Shown here one piece after another: positions 16,677 to 25,514 of a stretch of DNA of 32,500 nucleotides. The notes under the pieces were generated by a model. It did not search any database and was not told where the DNA came from. It saw only the letters and a program-made list of their open reading frames with translations. This DNA comes from Chitinophagaceae bacterium (lineage in GTDB: Bacteria; Bacteroidota; Bacteroidia; Chitinophagales; Chitinophagaceae). Every line of letters begins with the position of its first letter. Within the stretch, counting starts at the first letter, position 1. The position numbers and the translations under genes were made by a program. The stretch lies in the NCBI GenBank assembly GCA_017307735.1, contig JAFKGR010000011.1, positions 1-32,500 of the forward strand, in the 5' to 3' direction.

Positions 16677-19600
16677 CTACCTGTTATACTCTACTGATTT
16701 ATCGGGATATTTCGGAGGCGGCGGCACAGTAACCGGATGGTCTTTGATTTCTTTTTTCAAATAACTGATCGCTGCCTGCAATTGGGCGTCCTGGCCTTCA
16801 AAAGTTGCATGTGGAAGATTGTCAACCACTATATCAGGGTCAACGCCGTGGCCTTCAATCAGCCATTTTCTTTCTGGTCCGTAAACACCCATTTGTGCTG
16901 CAGTAGCAATTCCATTATCCTGAAGCGGATTGTTCGGGGATAGCCAAATTTCACCACCCCACGTTCGGGTACCGATTACTTTGCCCAGTCCCAATCTGCG
17001 AAAGCCCTCTGTAAAAGCCTCTCCGTCTGATGCCGTGTATTCATTGCACAATACCACAATATGACCAATGAAAGCATATTGCATGTTCCATAAAGGATTA
17101 CCTGCCCTTGGTTTCCAATACATCCAGGCTTTTCTAAGCAGCTTTTCAAGTATCCAGCTATCAATATTGCCGCCGCGATTATACCGCATATCAATAATGA
17201 GTCCTTTCCGGTTGAATACGGGATAAAACTGCTTCATCCATTCGGTATAATTTGCGCCGCCCATTGCGCGCAGATGCACATAACCAATTTCATTATTGCT
17301 CTCAGAATCTACCGTCAGCCTTCTGGTGTATTCCCATTGGCTATAACGAAGATTCGCTTCATCCGTCTGGGAAATGGGAGTAACAATAGCATCAAACTCT
17401 TTTCCTGACGATTGGGATTTCAAATGCAAAAGAACCTGCCGGCCTGCCTGATTTTGCAATAATTCATTCGGAGAGGTTACAGCGAATACCGATACGCCAT
17501 TAATAGATTGGATAATATCTCCTTCATGAATATTCACTCCTTGTTTTAGCAAAGGAGATAATTCACTGATGTAATCAGGTTCTGATTGATATATGTGCTG
17601 AATTTCATAACCGCCGGCTTTTTCATCTCTGACAAGTACCGCTCCTAAGGAACCTATTTGAATTTTTTGGTCCCCGGTCCGTATATCGCCTCCCCCTACA
17701 AAAGTGTGGAGCGCTGAAAGTTCACTTACAATTTGTGCAATCAGGTCATTAAGCTCTGACCGGTCTCTGACTCTGTCTGCCAAAGGGAGATACATCTTCA
17801 ACATCTTTTCGTAATTGACACCCTGAAGATTGGGGTCATAAAAATAATTGCTTTCCAATCTCCAGGCTTCTACAAACATTTTTTTCCATTCTTCCTGCGG
17901 ATTATACGAAAATGTCCAATGCGAAAGGTTAATTGCATTTTTAGCAAAGTCTTTTGCAGGTTCGGCAGTTGCATTAATTATGTAGATTCCATTTCCCTTG
18001 CTTACCATCATTTTTTTTCCGTTGCCAGAAAGCTCATAACCTTTGATGTCCGGCACGATGGTCTTAATCTCTACATCTCTATTTCCTATCGCCAGACCTT
18101 CAAGCTGGGTAGTACTGTCAATTATTCTCTCCACGAAAAATAGGGTATTCCCATTCATAGAGAGACCTCCATAATTGCCCGACCGGACAGGCACTTTGCT
18201 TATCCGGCTTTGAATACCATTGAGGTCTATTTTTAATTCGGGTTGCGTTTCTTTACCAGATTTGTTGGCCGCTTCTCCATTCTTCCCGGCTGTCTTTAAA
18301 GTACCGTTATGTGTTGTGTCTAATTCATTATTCGGTTCAAAAGGAAACCGTTCGCCTTTTTGAAGTGCTATTGCATATATGTTTGTCGTCCTGTTAAAGA
18401 AGGGTTCGGGTTGATAGGCGCCCCAGGGAGCGGGCACAAGAGAATTAAACGTCCTGTCGGATAGAAAATAAAGCCACTTTCCATTGGGGTCCCATGTAGG
18501 ATTTGCGCTGTTGACTCTGTCATCGGTAAGCACTGTCTTACTCTTATCGGCAATATTGTAAATCATTATCTGAGAAAAAGTATTTGCCGCACTAAAAACA
18601 TAGGCGAGCCATTTGCCATCAGGCGACCAGCGCATATCTGAAAAGTTATCATACGCAGAACTGTCAATCACGGAAGTCTTCTTAGTATCATCGGAATAAA
18701 CAAGCAGACGATTTTTTTTATCTGTATAAACTATTCGTTTGCCATCCGGCGAAGGAATACCCTGAAACCTGAATCCCTTTCCATCATTTGTAAGTTGAAT
18801 TCCTTTACCAACCCCATTGGCGGGGAAATCCCAAAATTCCACTTCGCCCGACTCATCGGATTGCAGGAAAAGGTTTTTATCATCATTGGTAAACTGTGCA
18901 TTTCTGTACCTGACTCCTGATTTGCGGGTAACTTCTACAAACCGACCCTCCTTTGCAGGAGCCACAAAAACCTGCCCGCGGGCTGTCAGTACAACACGGT
19001 CGCCATCAGATGAGATGTTCGCTGAAGTAAGATACTTCATCGGGTCTTTTACCCAAGTGATTTTTTGCTGGTCAAAATCTGAAGATAGTGTGATCGGAAC
19101 AACTTCATCTTTTTTAGCAGCAATATTGTAAAGGTGGATATCCGCACCGCACTGATAAACAATTTGGCCATCATTGAGGGAAGCCGATTTTGCAGCAAAT
19201 CCGACATTAAAGGTTTCCTGTTTTAAGTTTTTCCCATTGTCGTCCATTGACCATACATTCATGGTACCTTCTTTACCCCTGTCGCTGAGAAAATACACTC
19301 TGCCTTTCCACAGCATCGGGTCTTTGCTTGTGCCAGCGTAATCACTTGTCAAAGGCGTTGCCTCTACCGAGCCTTTCACATAACGCCAGATATTTTGTGC
19401 GGTACCGCCTTTGTATCTTTTTGTATGGCTGGGCTGGGCCGGCAGTCTGGTAAAAAATAAGGTATCGCCGGTTTGGTCAAAAACACCATTATCTGCCTGT
19501 GCCAAAGGAATAACCTTACTTTGGTTTGTCGCGATGTTAAGCGTAAAAAGTTGCACATTGGGTGAGGATGAATATTTGTTGGTGGCATAAATAATCTTGC

Positions 19601-19955
19601 CGTCGGGTGTCCAGCCCGCCACTAAATCTGCCGACCCGTCGTACGTTCTTCTTACCGGGATGCCTCCGGTAACGGGCATGGTGTAAATTTCTATGGGCCC
19701 TTCATATTGTGCAGAGAAGGCAATTGTTTTTCCATCCGGCGAAATGGCAGCGGACGACTCAGTACCGTGACTGGTGGTTAGCCTGACAGCAGAGCCACCA
19801 TTTGTTCCCACCATCCATAGATCGCCTTCCGAAGCGAATACTATTTTGTTTCCATGGATAGCCGGGGACATATAATAGCCCTTTTGCGCGTTGGACACCT
19901 CCGAAATGGAAAACAGCAGTGCCGCGAAAAATAAAAAGAATCGTACTTTTTTCAT
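16677..19955 (-). CDS. Exported tricorn-type protease (S41 family peptidase with beta-propellers and PDZ)
   Basis: This 1092-residue protein has a signal peptide (1-24, ending SNAQ). Two WD40/PD40-like beta-propeller regions follow (about 28-300 and 310-660, with repeated ISPDGKTIAF- and WSPDGKWLAY-type strands). Next come a C1 helical domain (about 685-765), a PDZ domain (about 765-860) and the S41 core (about 885-1060). The catalytic residues match tricorn: H750 (SALHTFVGGGD), S976-D977 (NEYTASDGEAF) and E1034 (IEGHGVDPD). Tricorn's Ser745 position is Leu749 here. Archaeal tricorn is a cytosolic giant hexamer that trims proteasome products, whereas this form is exported and would degrade peptides in the periplasm. 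A 33-bp palindrome lies 15 bp before its start. It is embedded between S10 paralogues 2 and 3, which could finish trimming its products. Confidence 0.93.
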   Translation of the reverse strand: MKKVRFFLFFAALLFSISEVSNAQKGYYMSPAIHGNKIVFASEGDLWMVGTNGGSAVRLTTSHGTESSAAISPDGKTIAFSAQYEGPIEIYTMPVTGGIPVRRTYDGSADLVAGWTPDGKIIYATNKYSSSPNVQLFTLNIATNQSKVIPLAQADNGVFDQTGDTLFFTRLPAQPSHTKRYKGGTAQNIWRYVKGSVEATPLTSDYAGTSKDPMLWKGRVYFLSDRGKEGTMNVWSMDDNGKNLKQETFNVGFAAKSASLNDGQIVYQCGADIHLYNIAAKKDEVVPITLSSDFDQQKITWVKDPMKYLTSANISSDGDRVVLTARGQVFVAPAKEGRFVEVTRKSGVRYRNAQFTNDDKNLFLQSDESGEVEFWDFPANGVGKGIQLTNDGKGFRFQGIPSPDGKRIVYTDKKNRLLVYSDDTKKTSVIDSSAYDNFSDMRWSPDGKWLAYVFSAANTFSQIMIYNIADKSKTVLTDDRVNSANPTWDPNGKWLYFLSDRTFNSLVPAPWGAYQPEPFFNRTTNIYAIALQKGERFPFEPNNELDTTHNGTLKTAGKNGEAANKSGKETQPELKIDLNGIQSRISKVPVRSGNYGGLSMNGNTLFFVERIIDSTTQLEGLAIGNRDVEIKTIVPDIKGYELSGNGKKMMVSKGNGIYIINATAEPAKDFAKNAINLSHWTFSYNPQEEWKKMFVEAWRLESNYFYDPNLQGVNYEKMLKMYLPLADRVRDRSELNDLIAQIVSELSALHTFVGGGDIRTGDQKIQIGSLGAVLVRDEKAGGYEIQHIYQSEPDYISELSPLLKQGVNIHEGDIIQSINGVSVFAVTSPNELLQNQAGRQVLLHLKSQSSGKEFDAIVTPISQTDEANLRYSQWEYTRRLTVDSESNNEIGYVHLRAMGGANYTEWMKQFYPVFNRKGLIIDMRYNRGGNIDSWILEKLLRKAWMYWKPRAGNPLWNMQYAFIGHIVVLCNEYTASDGEAFTEGFRRLGLGKVIGTRTWGGEIWLSPNNPLQDNGIATAAQMGVYGPERKWLIEGHGVDPDIVVDNLPHATFEGQDAQLQAAISYLKKEIKDHPVTVPPPPKYPDKSVEYNR

Positions 19956-19970
19956 GATGATTTATTTTTT

Positions 19971-20003
19971 AAACCTTAAAGGTTTTAAAAACCTTTAAGG
20001 TTT
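19971..20003. repeat. 33-bp perfect palindrome
   Basis: Identical to the copies at 13381 and 15022. It is 18 bp downstream of the S10 paralogue 3 stop and 15 bp upstream of the tricorn-type protease start. On the minus-strand transcript it is followed by AAAAAATAAATCATC and the ATG. Confidence 0.95.
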
Positions 20004-20021
20004 GTGTGAATTCCTTAATTA

Positions 20022-21599
20022 TCAATGGGTGTTGTTTATAAACTTCGCCACGTTATCATGCAGCTTCGCTAATGCAGGTATATGCAAATACACCATGTGC
20101 CCTGAATAATAATATTCATAAGAAATATTTTTCTGTAATTCATTGGGGATGGGCAAATGATGCATTTCATATTCTCCCTCAAAAAAAGGTGTGGCCAAAT
20201 CAAAATAACCCATGTTCAGCATCACTTTCATTTTCGGATTATAAATCATGGCCTGTGCAAGATCAGGCATTGAATTGCTGTACGTATTTTCCATCGGATC
20301 TGTTTCAGAAGGAATCTTATGATTATAATTCCATTGATTATAGGCATCATCACTTCCAACCAGGTAATTCTGATCCTTCCCAAAATGAAGCACATTGCGC
20401 ACATAATCATTGAAGGTGGAAATAAATTGGGCATCTATGTGAGCATCTGCCGGATCATAGATTTGATATTGCCCCATAGGGTTGATTGCATAATCTTTAT
20501 AGCGGGCATCAAATCTTCCGGTGATCATCCCTTCTTTTTCTAATAACTCATGTTCAAATTCCAACCCGCCTACACGCAGGTTTGCCTTTTTAATATAAGA
20601 GACGGAAAGGCCTGTATAATCATGGAGCTTCTCTGCTATCTGATCAAATGACGATGAATCCAATAAAGAGCCTTTCTGCAAGGCCAGGGTATAATCATTC
20701 TCTGCAAAATGTTTTACTTCATCTAAAAAAGGAAGGAGTTGTTCTGGCCGGTTTGGCAATTTATGGTGGTACCAGGCTACTGCAGCGAAAGAAGGGAGAA
20801 GAAAAATGTAAGGCTGGTAAATGCCCGGATTCATAGCAGGGTTGTCACTCATGTTTCCGATATTCAGGATTTGAGAAATCAGAATGATACCGTTTAAGCT
20901 GACACCATCCTCCATTTCAAGAATCTTTGAAACTAAGGCCGAACGAAAAGTGCCGTAGCTTTCGCCCATCAGGTATTTCGGAGAATTCCATCTGCCATAT
21001 TCCGATAGAAAAGTGGTGATAAATTGCGCAAACGCCTGTGCATCCGGGTCTGCCCCGTAAAAATCTTTTGAAGTGCCCTCTCCACCCATTTTTTTTGTTA
21101 TAATGCGGCTGAATCCTGTACCGGGCGCATCAATAAAAACAAGGTCGCTAACATCCAACAAACTATATTCATTATTTACAGTTTTATAAGGAGCATTGAA
21201 ATGAGCCGTATCACTTAGAAATACCCTTCTTGGCCCGCCAGCTAATATGTGCAACAATAATGTAGCACTTCCAGGGCCGCCGTTGTAAATAAATGTTACC
21301 GGTCTTTGGCTTTCATCACTCAAGCCATCTTTAAAATACGCCACATAAAACATACTGCAGGTGGGCTTGTTGTCTTTACTTTTCAGAATCAGCGTACCTG
21401 CTACTGCCTGATAATTTATTCGTGTATCCTCTACCGTTACACTGCCCTGGGTGATGGATTTTTGAGGTTTTGTGATATTGCTATTGCCGCTGTCCTGCCG
21501 GAGGTCAACCTTTGCAGGAACGATTTCTTTTTTTACCTGCGCTGAAGAAATGATACTACAGAAAAACAACAGAGAGAAAATACTTACAATTTGTTTCAT
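20022..21599 (-). CDS. S10 family serine carboxypeptidase-like peptidase, paralogue 3
   Basis: This 525-residue exported protein has a signal peptide (about 1-21, ending IISSAQ). The nucleophile S214 is in MGESYGTF, the acid D467 is in MGYFDLATP and H501 is in YSGHMVY. The oxyanion motif reads NGGPGSA instead of NGGPGSS, a mild change that leaves the oxyanion glycines intact. The segment around residues 45-110 is nearly the same as in paralogue 2, also at DNA level, while the rest has diverged. It is the most upstream of the three S10 genes and precedes the tricorn-type gene. A palindrome lies just after its stop and a degenerate one lies 48 bp before its start. Expected site: periplasm; role: C-terminal trimming of peptides. 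Confidence 0.92.
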   Translation of the reverse strand: MKQIVSIFSLLFFCSIISSAQVKKEIVPAKVDLRQDSGNSNITKPQKSITQGSVTVEDTRINYQAVAGTLILKSKDNKPTCSMFYVAYFKDGLSDESQRPVTFIYNGGPGSATLLLHILAGGPRRVFLSDTAHFNAPYKTVNNEYSLLDVSDLVFIDAPGTGFSRIITKKMGGEGTSKDFYGADPDAQAFAQFITTFLSEYGRWNSPKYLMGESYGTFRSALVSKILEMEDGVSLNGIILISQILNIGNMSDNPAMNPGIYQPYIFLLPSFAAVAWYHHKLPNRPEQLLPFLDEVKHFAENDYTLALQKGSLLDSSSFDQIAEKLHDYTGLSVSYIKKANLRVGGLEFEHELLEKEGMITGRFDARYKDYAINPMGQYQIYDPADAHIDAQFISTFNDYVRNVLHFGKDQNYLVGSDDAYNQWNYNHKIPSETDPMENTYSNSMPDLAQAMIYNPKMKVMLNMGYFDLATPFFEGEYEMHHLPIPNELQKNISYEYYYSGHMVYLHIPALAKLHDNVAKFINNTH

Positions 21600-21647
21600 G
21601 ATGATTTATTTTCATTATTATTCATTCGTTTACTATTGGATACCCAT

Positions 21648-21680
21648 AACCCTATAAGGTATCTGAAGCCTTACAGGATT
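21648..21680. repeat. Degenerate 33-bp palindrome copy
   Basis: AACCCTATAAGGTATC, T, GAAGCCTTACAGGATT keeps the 16+1+16 layout and the CCT...AAGG / CCTT...AGG core. About 12 of 16 arm positions still pair. It sits 18 bp after the stop of the PLP lyase gene and 48 bp before the start of S10 paralogue 3. Confidence 0.65.
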
Positions 21681-21698
21681 AAACAATCTTGCAAATTA

Positions 21699-22886
21699 TC
21701 AGGATGCATGCACCGCTTCTTCAAAAGCATTTACAATAAATTCAGGCGGTACCTGTAATTGGGTTTCGTTGATAACAAATGGTAAACCGGTTATCCCTTC
21801 CAAAGGCCGTGGCCGCAAAAAGAATTGATACTTCTCCTTTAAATACATCGCCACCTTTGCCTGGTCTTTCTTTTCTATGTGTAAAAAGAAAATATTCGTG
21901 CCATCCGCTACCGGCGAAATATGGAATCCATCAATTTGATTAAGCCCTGCAATAATTTTGCTTCCGTTTTCAATAGCCTGCTGAAAGCGATTTTCAAAAC
22001 CTTCTAAGAAATGAAGCGCAACGGCCGCATAAGGCCAGGCACCTAACAGGTTGCCACCATGAATTTTTATCAGGTGCTGCATTTTATCAATCACCTCCGC
22101 ATCACCGCAAAGAACAGCTCCTGCTGCTGCTCCGAAATATTTGTAAAGGGAAATATAAACCGTATCAAAATTTTTTGCATATTCAATTACAGGAATACCC
22201 GAGTAGCCGGAAGCCATAAAAATGCGGGCGCCATCCAAATGAAGTTTATAATCATGCTGCTTGCAGTAGGCTGCAATCTTTCTGATCTCTTCTATTTTTA
22301 CCTGCTGCCCGAAACCTCTTCTAACCGGGTTTTCTATGGAGATGACGCCCATATCAGATTTTTCAATAAACGTACTTTCCGACTCTGAGTAGGCAAGTGT
22401 ATTCTTAACGTCATCTAATGTGATGGATGATTTGTCCTTCGGAAATGGAACTAACCTTTTGCCAAACACGGAGGATGGGGCATCGCCCTCATCACGATAA
22501 ACATGACTGTTTTCCTGCACGGCCACCTTTGTTTTTTCACCACTTAAAACAGAAATAGCCAACTGGTTGGCCATTGTTCCCGTAGGCATAAAAATCGCTT
22601 TCTCCTTTCCGGTAAGCACAGCCATTTTCTTCTCTAATTCTTCCACCACTCCGCCTGATCCGTATAAGTCGTAAATGATTTTATTTTCTCTGTTGATTTC
22701 ATCCAATACCGATACATACTCATCTGCTGAATAAAAATAACCGTCGTATAAAAAATTGATCCCGTATTTTGTTTCCCTTCCCGAACGGCTATGCTTAGGG
22801 TTGAATGTAAATCCTTTCCCCGCGGCTACTACCGGCAGGGAAAGGGCCGATAACGATAGGAAATTTCGCCTGCTGAGATTAGACAT
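21699..22886 (-). CDS. Tat-exported PLP-dependent beta-eliminating lyase (threonine aldolase-like)
   Basis: From the preferred ATG (22884-22886) the protein has 395 residues and begins MSNLSRRNFLSLSAL, a twin-arginine signal. An ATG at 22908-22910 would add 8 residues. It belongs to the fold type I aminotransferase superfamily, beta-eliminating lyase group. Counting from the longer start, IFMPTGTMANQ (106-116) binds the PLP phosphate, H136 stacks on the ring, D226 in HLDGARI holds the pyridine nitrogen and K257 in SLYKYFGA is the Schiff-base lysine. Low-specificity threonine aldolases cleave beta-hydroxy amino acids to glycine and an aldehyde. Tat export fits a protein folded around its cofactor before transport. 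Its place among periplasmic peptidases suggests that it handles released amino acids outside the cytoplasm. Tryptophanase-like lyase activity is an alternative. Confidence 0.87.
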   Translation of the reverse strand: MSNLSRRNFLSLSALSLPVVAAGKGFTFNPKHSRSGRETKYGINFLYDGYFYSADEYVSVLDEINRENKIIYDLYGSGGVVEELEKKMAVLTGKEKAIFMPTGTMANQLAISVLSGEKTKVAVQENSHVYRDEGDAPSSVFGKRLVPFPKDKSSITLDDVKNTLAYSESESTFIEKSDMGVISIENPVRRGFGQQVKIEEIRKIAAYCKQHDYKLHLDGARIFMASGYSGIPVIEYAKNFDTVYISLYKYFGAAAGAVLCGDAEVIDKMQHLIKIHGGNLLGAWPYAAVALHFLEGFENRFQQAIENGSKIIAGLNQIDGFHISPVADGTNIFFLHIEKKDQAKVAMYLKEKYQFFLRPRPLEGITGLPFVINETQLQVPPEFIVNAFEEAVHAS

Positions 22887-23001
22887 GATATAAGATTTTT
22901 TAATTTGCATGATTTAAAAGTTGCAGAAAAGCGAAGGCTGAAAAACCATATTTGTTTTCATTTAGATTACAGTTTTTTACCTCTAAACAATTCTTCATTT
23001 T

Positions 23002-24810
23002 TCATTTTTCATTCTTCATTCCTTCCGCCCACGCATCCATTTTCCCTTCCAAAACTTTCAACGGCATACTACCGCCGCTCAGTAATTCATCATGAAATTT
23101 GACAATGCTGAATTTGTTTCCCAATTCTTTTTCGTATTTATTCCGCAGTTCCAAAATCTTCAATCTGCCGGTCATGTAAGAAAGCGCTTGTCCCGGCATA
23201 GCCATGTACCTTTCCACCTCTGCTGTGGCTATGTGTTCAGCAATCGGTTCGTGATCTGTCATATATTTTATAGCATCTTCCCTTGTCATCCCTTTTGCAT
23301 GGATGCCTGCATCCAAAACAAGGCGGATGGCACGGTGCAACTGTGAGGCTAATGATGCCAGGTATTGATACGGGTCTTCATAAACACCTAATTCTTTTCC
23401 CAGCGATTCACAATAGAAAGCATAACCTTCTATATAAGCGCCGTATCGTCCAAACCGCCGGAACTCAGGCAGGGCAGTATCTTCCTGCTGTAAAGAAAGC
23501 TGATAGTGGTGGCCCGGTATGGCTTCATGAAGAAAGTAGGCATCCATATTATTAGCATCATATTTAGTGGCATCCGGAATGGGCACATAAAATATACCCG
23601 GCCGGCTGCCATCGGGAGCGCCGGGAAAATATTGGGGAACACCCAAACTTTTCTCACGAAATTTTTCTACCTGCCTTATTTCAAAAGGCGTTTTGGGGGA
23701 AACACCAAACAGTTTGGCAACGTTTGCATCTACAATTTTATGAATGGATTCAAAAGAATCCAACACCTGTTGAGGGGTTTTGAAAGGAAAGAATCTTTTA
23801 TCGGTATTCATGTAGTTGAACAATGCCTTTAAATCGCCTTTAAATCCAATGGCATCTTTTACACTGTCCATTTGATGCGTAATGGAGGCCACCTGATCAA
23901 GTCCCGTTTGGTACAATTGATCCGGCGTTTTATCGGTGGTTGTAAATCTTTTTACATCATAAGCATATATTTCTTTTCCACCCGGAATGGCAGAAAGTCC
24001 CGATGTGGTTCTTGTTTTGGGCAGGTATTCATTTTTCAGAAAGTCGCCCAATTTTTTGTAGGTGGGCACGATTACATTCATCACAATTTGTTTGTAATCG
24101 TTGATCAATCTTTGGCTGTCGGCTGCGGAAATATCTTTAGGCAGATGAGTTACCGGTTGATAAAACAAACTTTTGGCGGGATCGGTTACCACCATGCTCC
24201 CCATCTGAGGGATCATTTTTACGACCAGCGCTTTTGGCAAAACCACACCGGTAGCAATTCCCTTCCGGAAATTTTCAATAGCAGAATCAGCCCATGCCGG
24301 AAACTTATTTAGCCGGCTCAGCCAGTTGTCATAATCTTTTACTGTTTTAAAGGGGAACATCGTATTGCCTAACGGCAAAAATGTGGGCGCACCGTTAAAC
24401 TGATCAAAAGGCATCATCCAGGTATTCAGTTTCAGCCCGTCCAACTGGCTGTTCATTTCATATACAAAAATGTCGTAGCTGATCTTGTTTTGTTCATTGA
24501 GTTTATTGCGGTCAAAAGATTTTACCGAATCAAGGTAGGATTGGTAAAATGTTTTTAAAGTATCGCGGAAAGATTGTGTCTGGTCATTTGGAAACTGGTC
24601 ATTGTACCGGTTATCTCCCGCAAAAGTGGCACGGAAAGGAAACAACCTGAGATTTTCTTCCCAATAATTGCTGAATACGGCATCTAAGTTTTTGTTGACA
24701 GCGGAATCAATGGATGATGTTGTACCCTTTGATCCGTTCTGGTTGCAGGCAGTCAGGGCAAAAATAAGAAACAGGGTCGTGGAGAGGAACAGAATTGTTT
24801 TTGATTTCAT
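23002..24810 (-). CDS. DUF885 family lipoprotein, putative zinc metallopeptidase
   Basis: This 602-residue protein has a lipoprotein signal (lipobox FALTAC, lipidated Cys22), so it is anchored in the envelope. The DUF885 (PF05960) domain spans nearly the whole length. The metal site is seen as H428-E429-AIPG-H434-H435 in YFLHEAIPGHHYQ, with a downstream Glu in EGYAFYCESLGKELG (461-474). Such helical proteins are related to gluzincin-like carboxypeptidases, and peptidase function is probable but not proven for the family as a whole. It is the first gene of the minus-strand peptidase array and is separated from the lyase gene by about 115 bp. It may have its own promoter. A short membrane-protein gene lies upstream. 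Confidence 0.88.
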   Translation of the reverse strand: MKSKTILFLSTTLFLIFALTACNQNGSKGTTSSIDSAVNKNLDAVFSNYWEENLRLFPFRATFAGDNRYNDQFPNDQTQSFRDTLKTFYQSYLDSVKSFDRNKLNEQNKISYDIFVYEMNSQLDGLKLNTWMMPFDQFNGAPTFLPLGNTMFPFKTVKDYDNWLSRLNKFPAWADSAIENFRKGIATGVVLPKALVVKMIPQMGSMVVTDPAKSLFYQPVTHLPKDISAADSQRLINDYKQIVMNVIVPTYKKLGDFLKNEYLPKTRTTSGLSAIPGGKEIYAYDVKRFTTTDKTPDQLYQTGLDQVASITHQMDSVKDAIGFKGDLKALFNYMNTDKRFFPFKTPQQVLDSFESIHKIVDANVAKLFGVSPKTPFEIRQVEKFREKSLGVPQYFPGAPDGSRPGIFYVPIPDATKYDANNMDAYFLHEAIPGHHYQLSLQQEDTALPEFRRFGRYGAYIEGYAFYCESLGKELGVYEDPYQYLASLASQLHRAIRLVLDAGIHAKGMTREDAIKYMTDHEPIAEHIATAEVERYMAMPGQALSYMTGRLKILELRNKYEKELGNKFSIVKFHDELLSGGSMPLKVLEGKMDAWAEGMKNEK

Positions 24811-24881
24811 GATGGAGAGAATTTGTTACGATGGTTTTGTTTAATAAAAATTTACAGGCGAGAGAATCAGGATACCGGTCG

Positions 24882-25130
24882 TCAGGGAATTCCGGCAGGA
24901 GGCATTTGGATTTTCTCACCGATGGTATTTTGAAGGAATAGAACCAGATGTTCAATTAAATAAATCCCGAAGCCCACTACAAAAATAATAATGCAGATAA
25001 AAATGATGAGTTCTGCCAAATGGGTTTCGCTTCCAAGTTGGTGTGAATGGATCGGGAAATCACTGTGATGGTCAGTTCTTCCATGAGAAGATTCTGAGCC
25101 TGTCAAATAATTTGTGGTTTTATTTCTCAT
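24882..25130 (-). CDS. Small single-pass membrane protein of unknown function
   Basis: This is an 82-residue protein without recognised homologues. The N-terminal part is rich in His and Ser (SSHGRTDHHSDFPIHSHQ). A strong hydrophobic helix occupies about residues 39-66 (LIIFICIIIFVVGFGIYLIE). A short tail ends in Pro-rich MPPAGIP. The start at 25128-25130 follows an AGGCGAGAAA stretch on the minus strand that could act as a ribosome-binding site. It lies 71 bp upstream of the DUF885 gene on the same strand, so co-transcription is possible. The His-rich end could bind metal, which is a guess. Real coding is supported by the well-formed membrane helix and the absence of a better overlapping frame. 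Confidence 0.55.
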   Translation of the reverse strand: MRNKTTNYLTGSESSHGRTDHHSDFPIHSHQLGSETHLAELIIFICIIIFVVGFGIYLIEHLVLFLQNTIGEKIQMPPAGIP

Positions 25131-25252
25131 TTTCTCGCCTTATGCATGAAGGAATATTTTAATATTCAAGAAAATGCAATTCATCATTGCATTAAGGAAA
25201 TTTGCGGAATAAAGTTAGAAGGGAGCTCGGCTCTTTATTAGGACAAATCGGT

Positions 25253-25514
25253 CAAAAAATGGGAATTTTCAAGCATTTCGGGCAATCCGGTATGGGCTAC
25301 CCGGTTAATATTGAAAAAATGGGCGCTGGTCTGTGGAAATCTGATTCAGTTTCAGAAATGTGTTTTGGAAAGATTACGGGAACATAATCTGATAAAGGTC
25401 AATTTAATTCCTATTTTTAACCCAATGAATCAGCTCCCCACTCATGATAGTTTTGTTCGCCGGATACTCTCCGACAAAAAAATCTGTGAAAGCTATTTGA
25501 GGCGTTTCCTTTCG
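25253..25514 (+). repeat. Long direct repeat, copy B (rpn upstream region and first codons)
   Basis: Matches 5773-6005 in blocks, with a different central part. The similarity stops at CGTTTCCTTTCG, within the codon 29-30 region, and is replaced by AT-rich sequence. Confidence 0.85.

Noticed and set aside
13381..20003. Reading the spaced identical palindromes as a CRISPR array
   Set aside because: The copies lie 1.6 to 5 kb apart between genes, with whole genes as 'spacers' and no cas genes.
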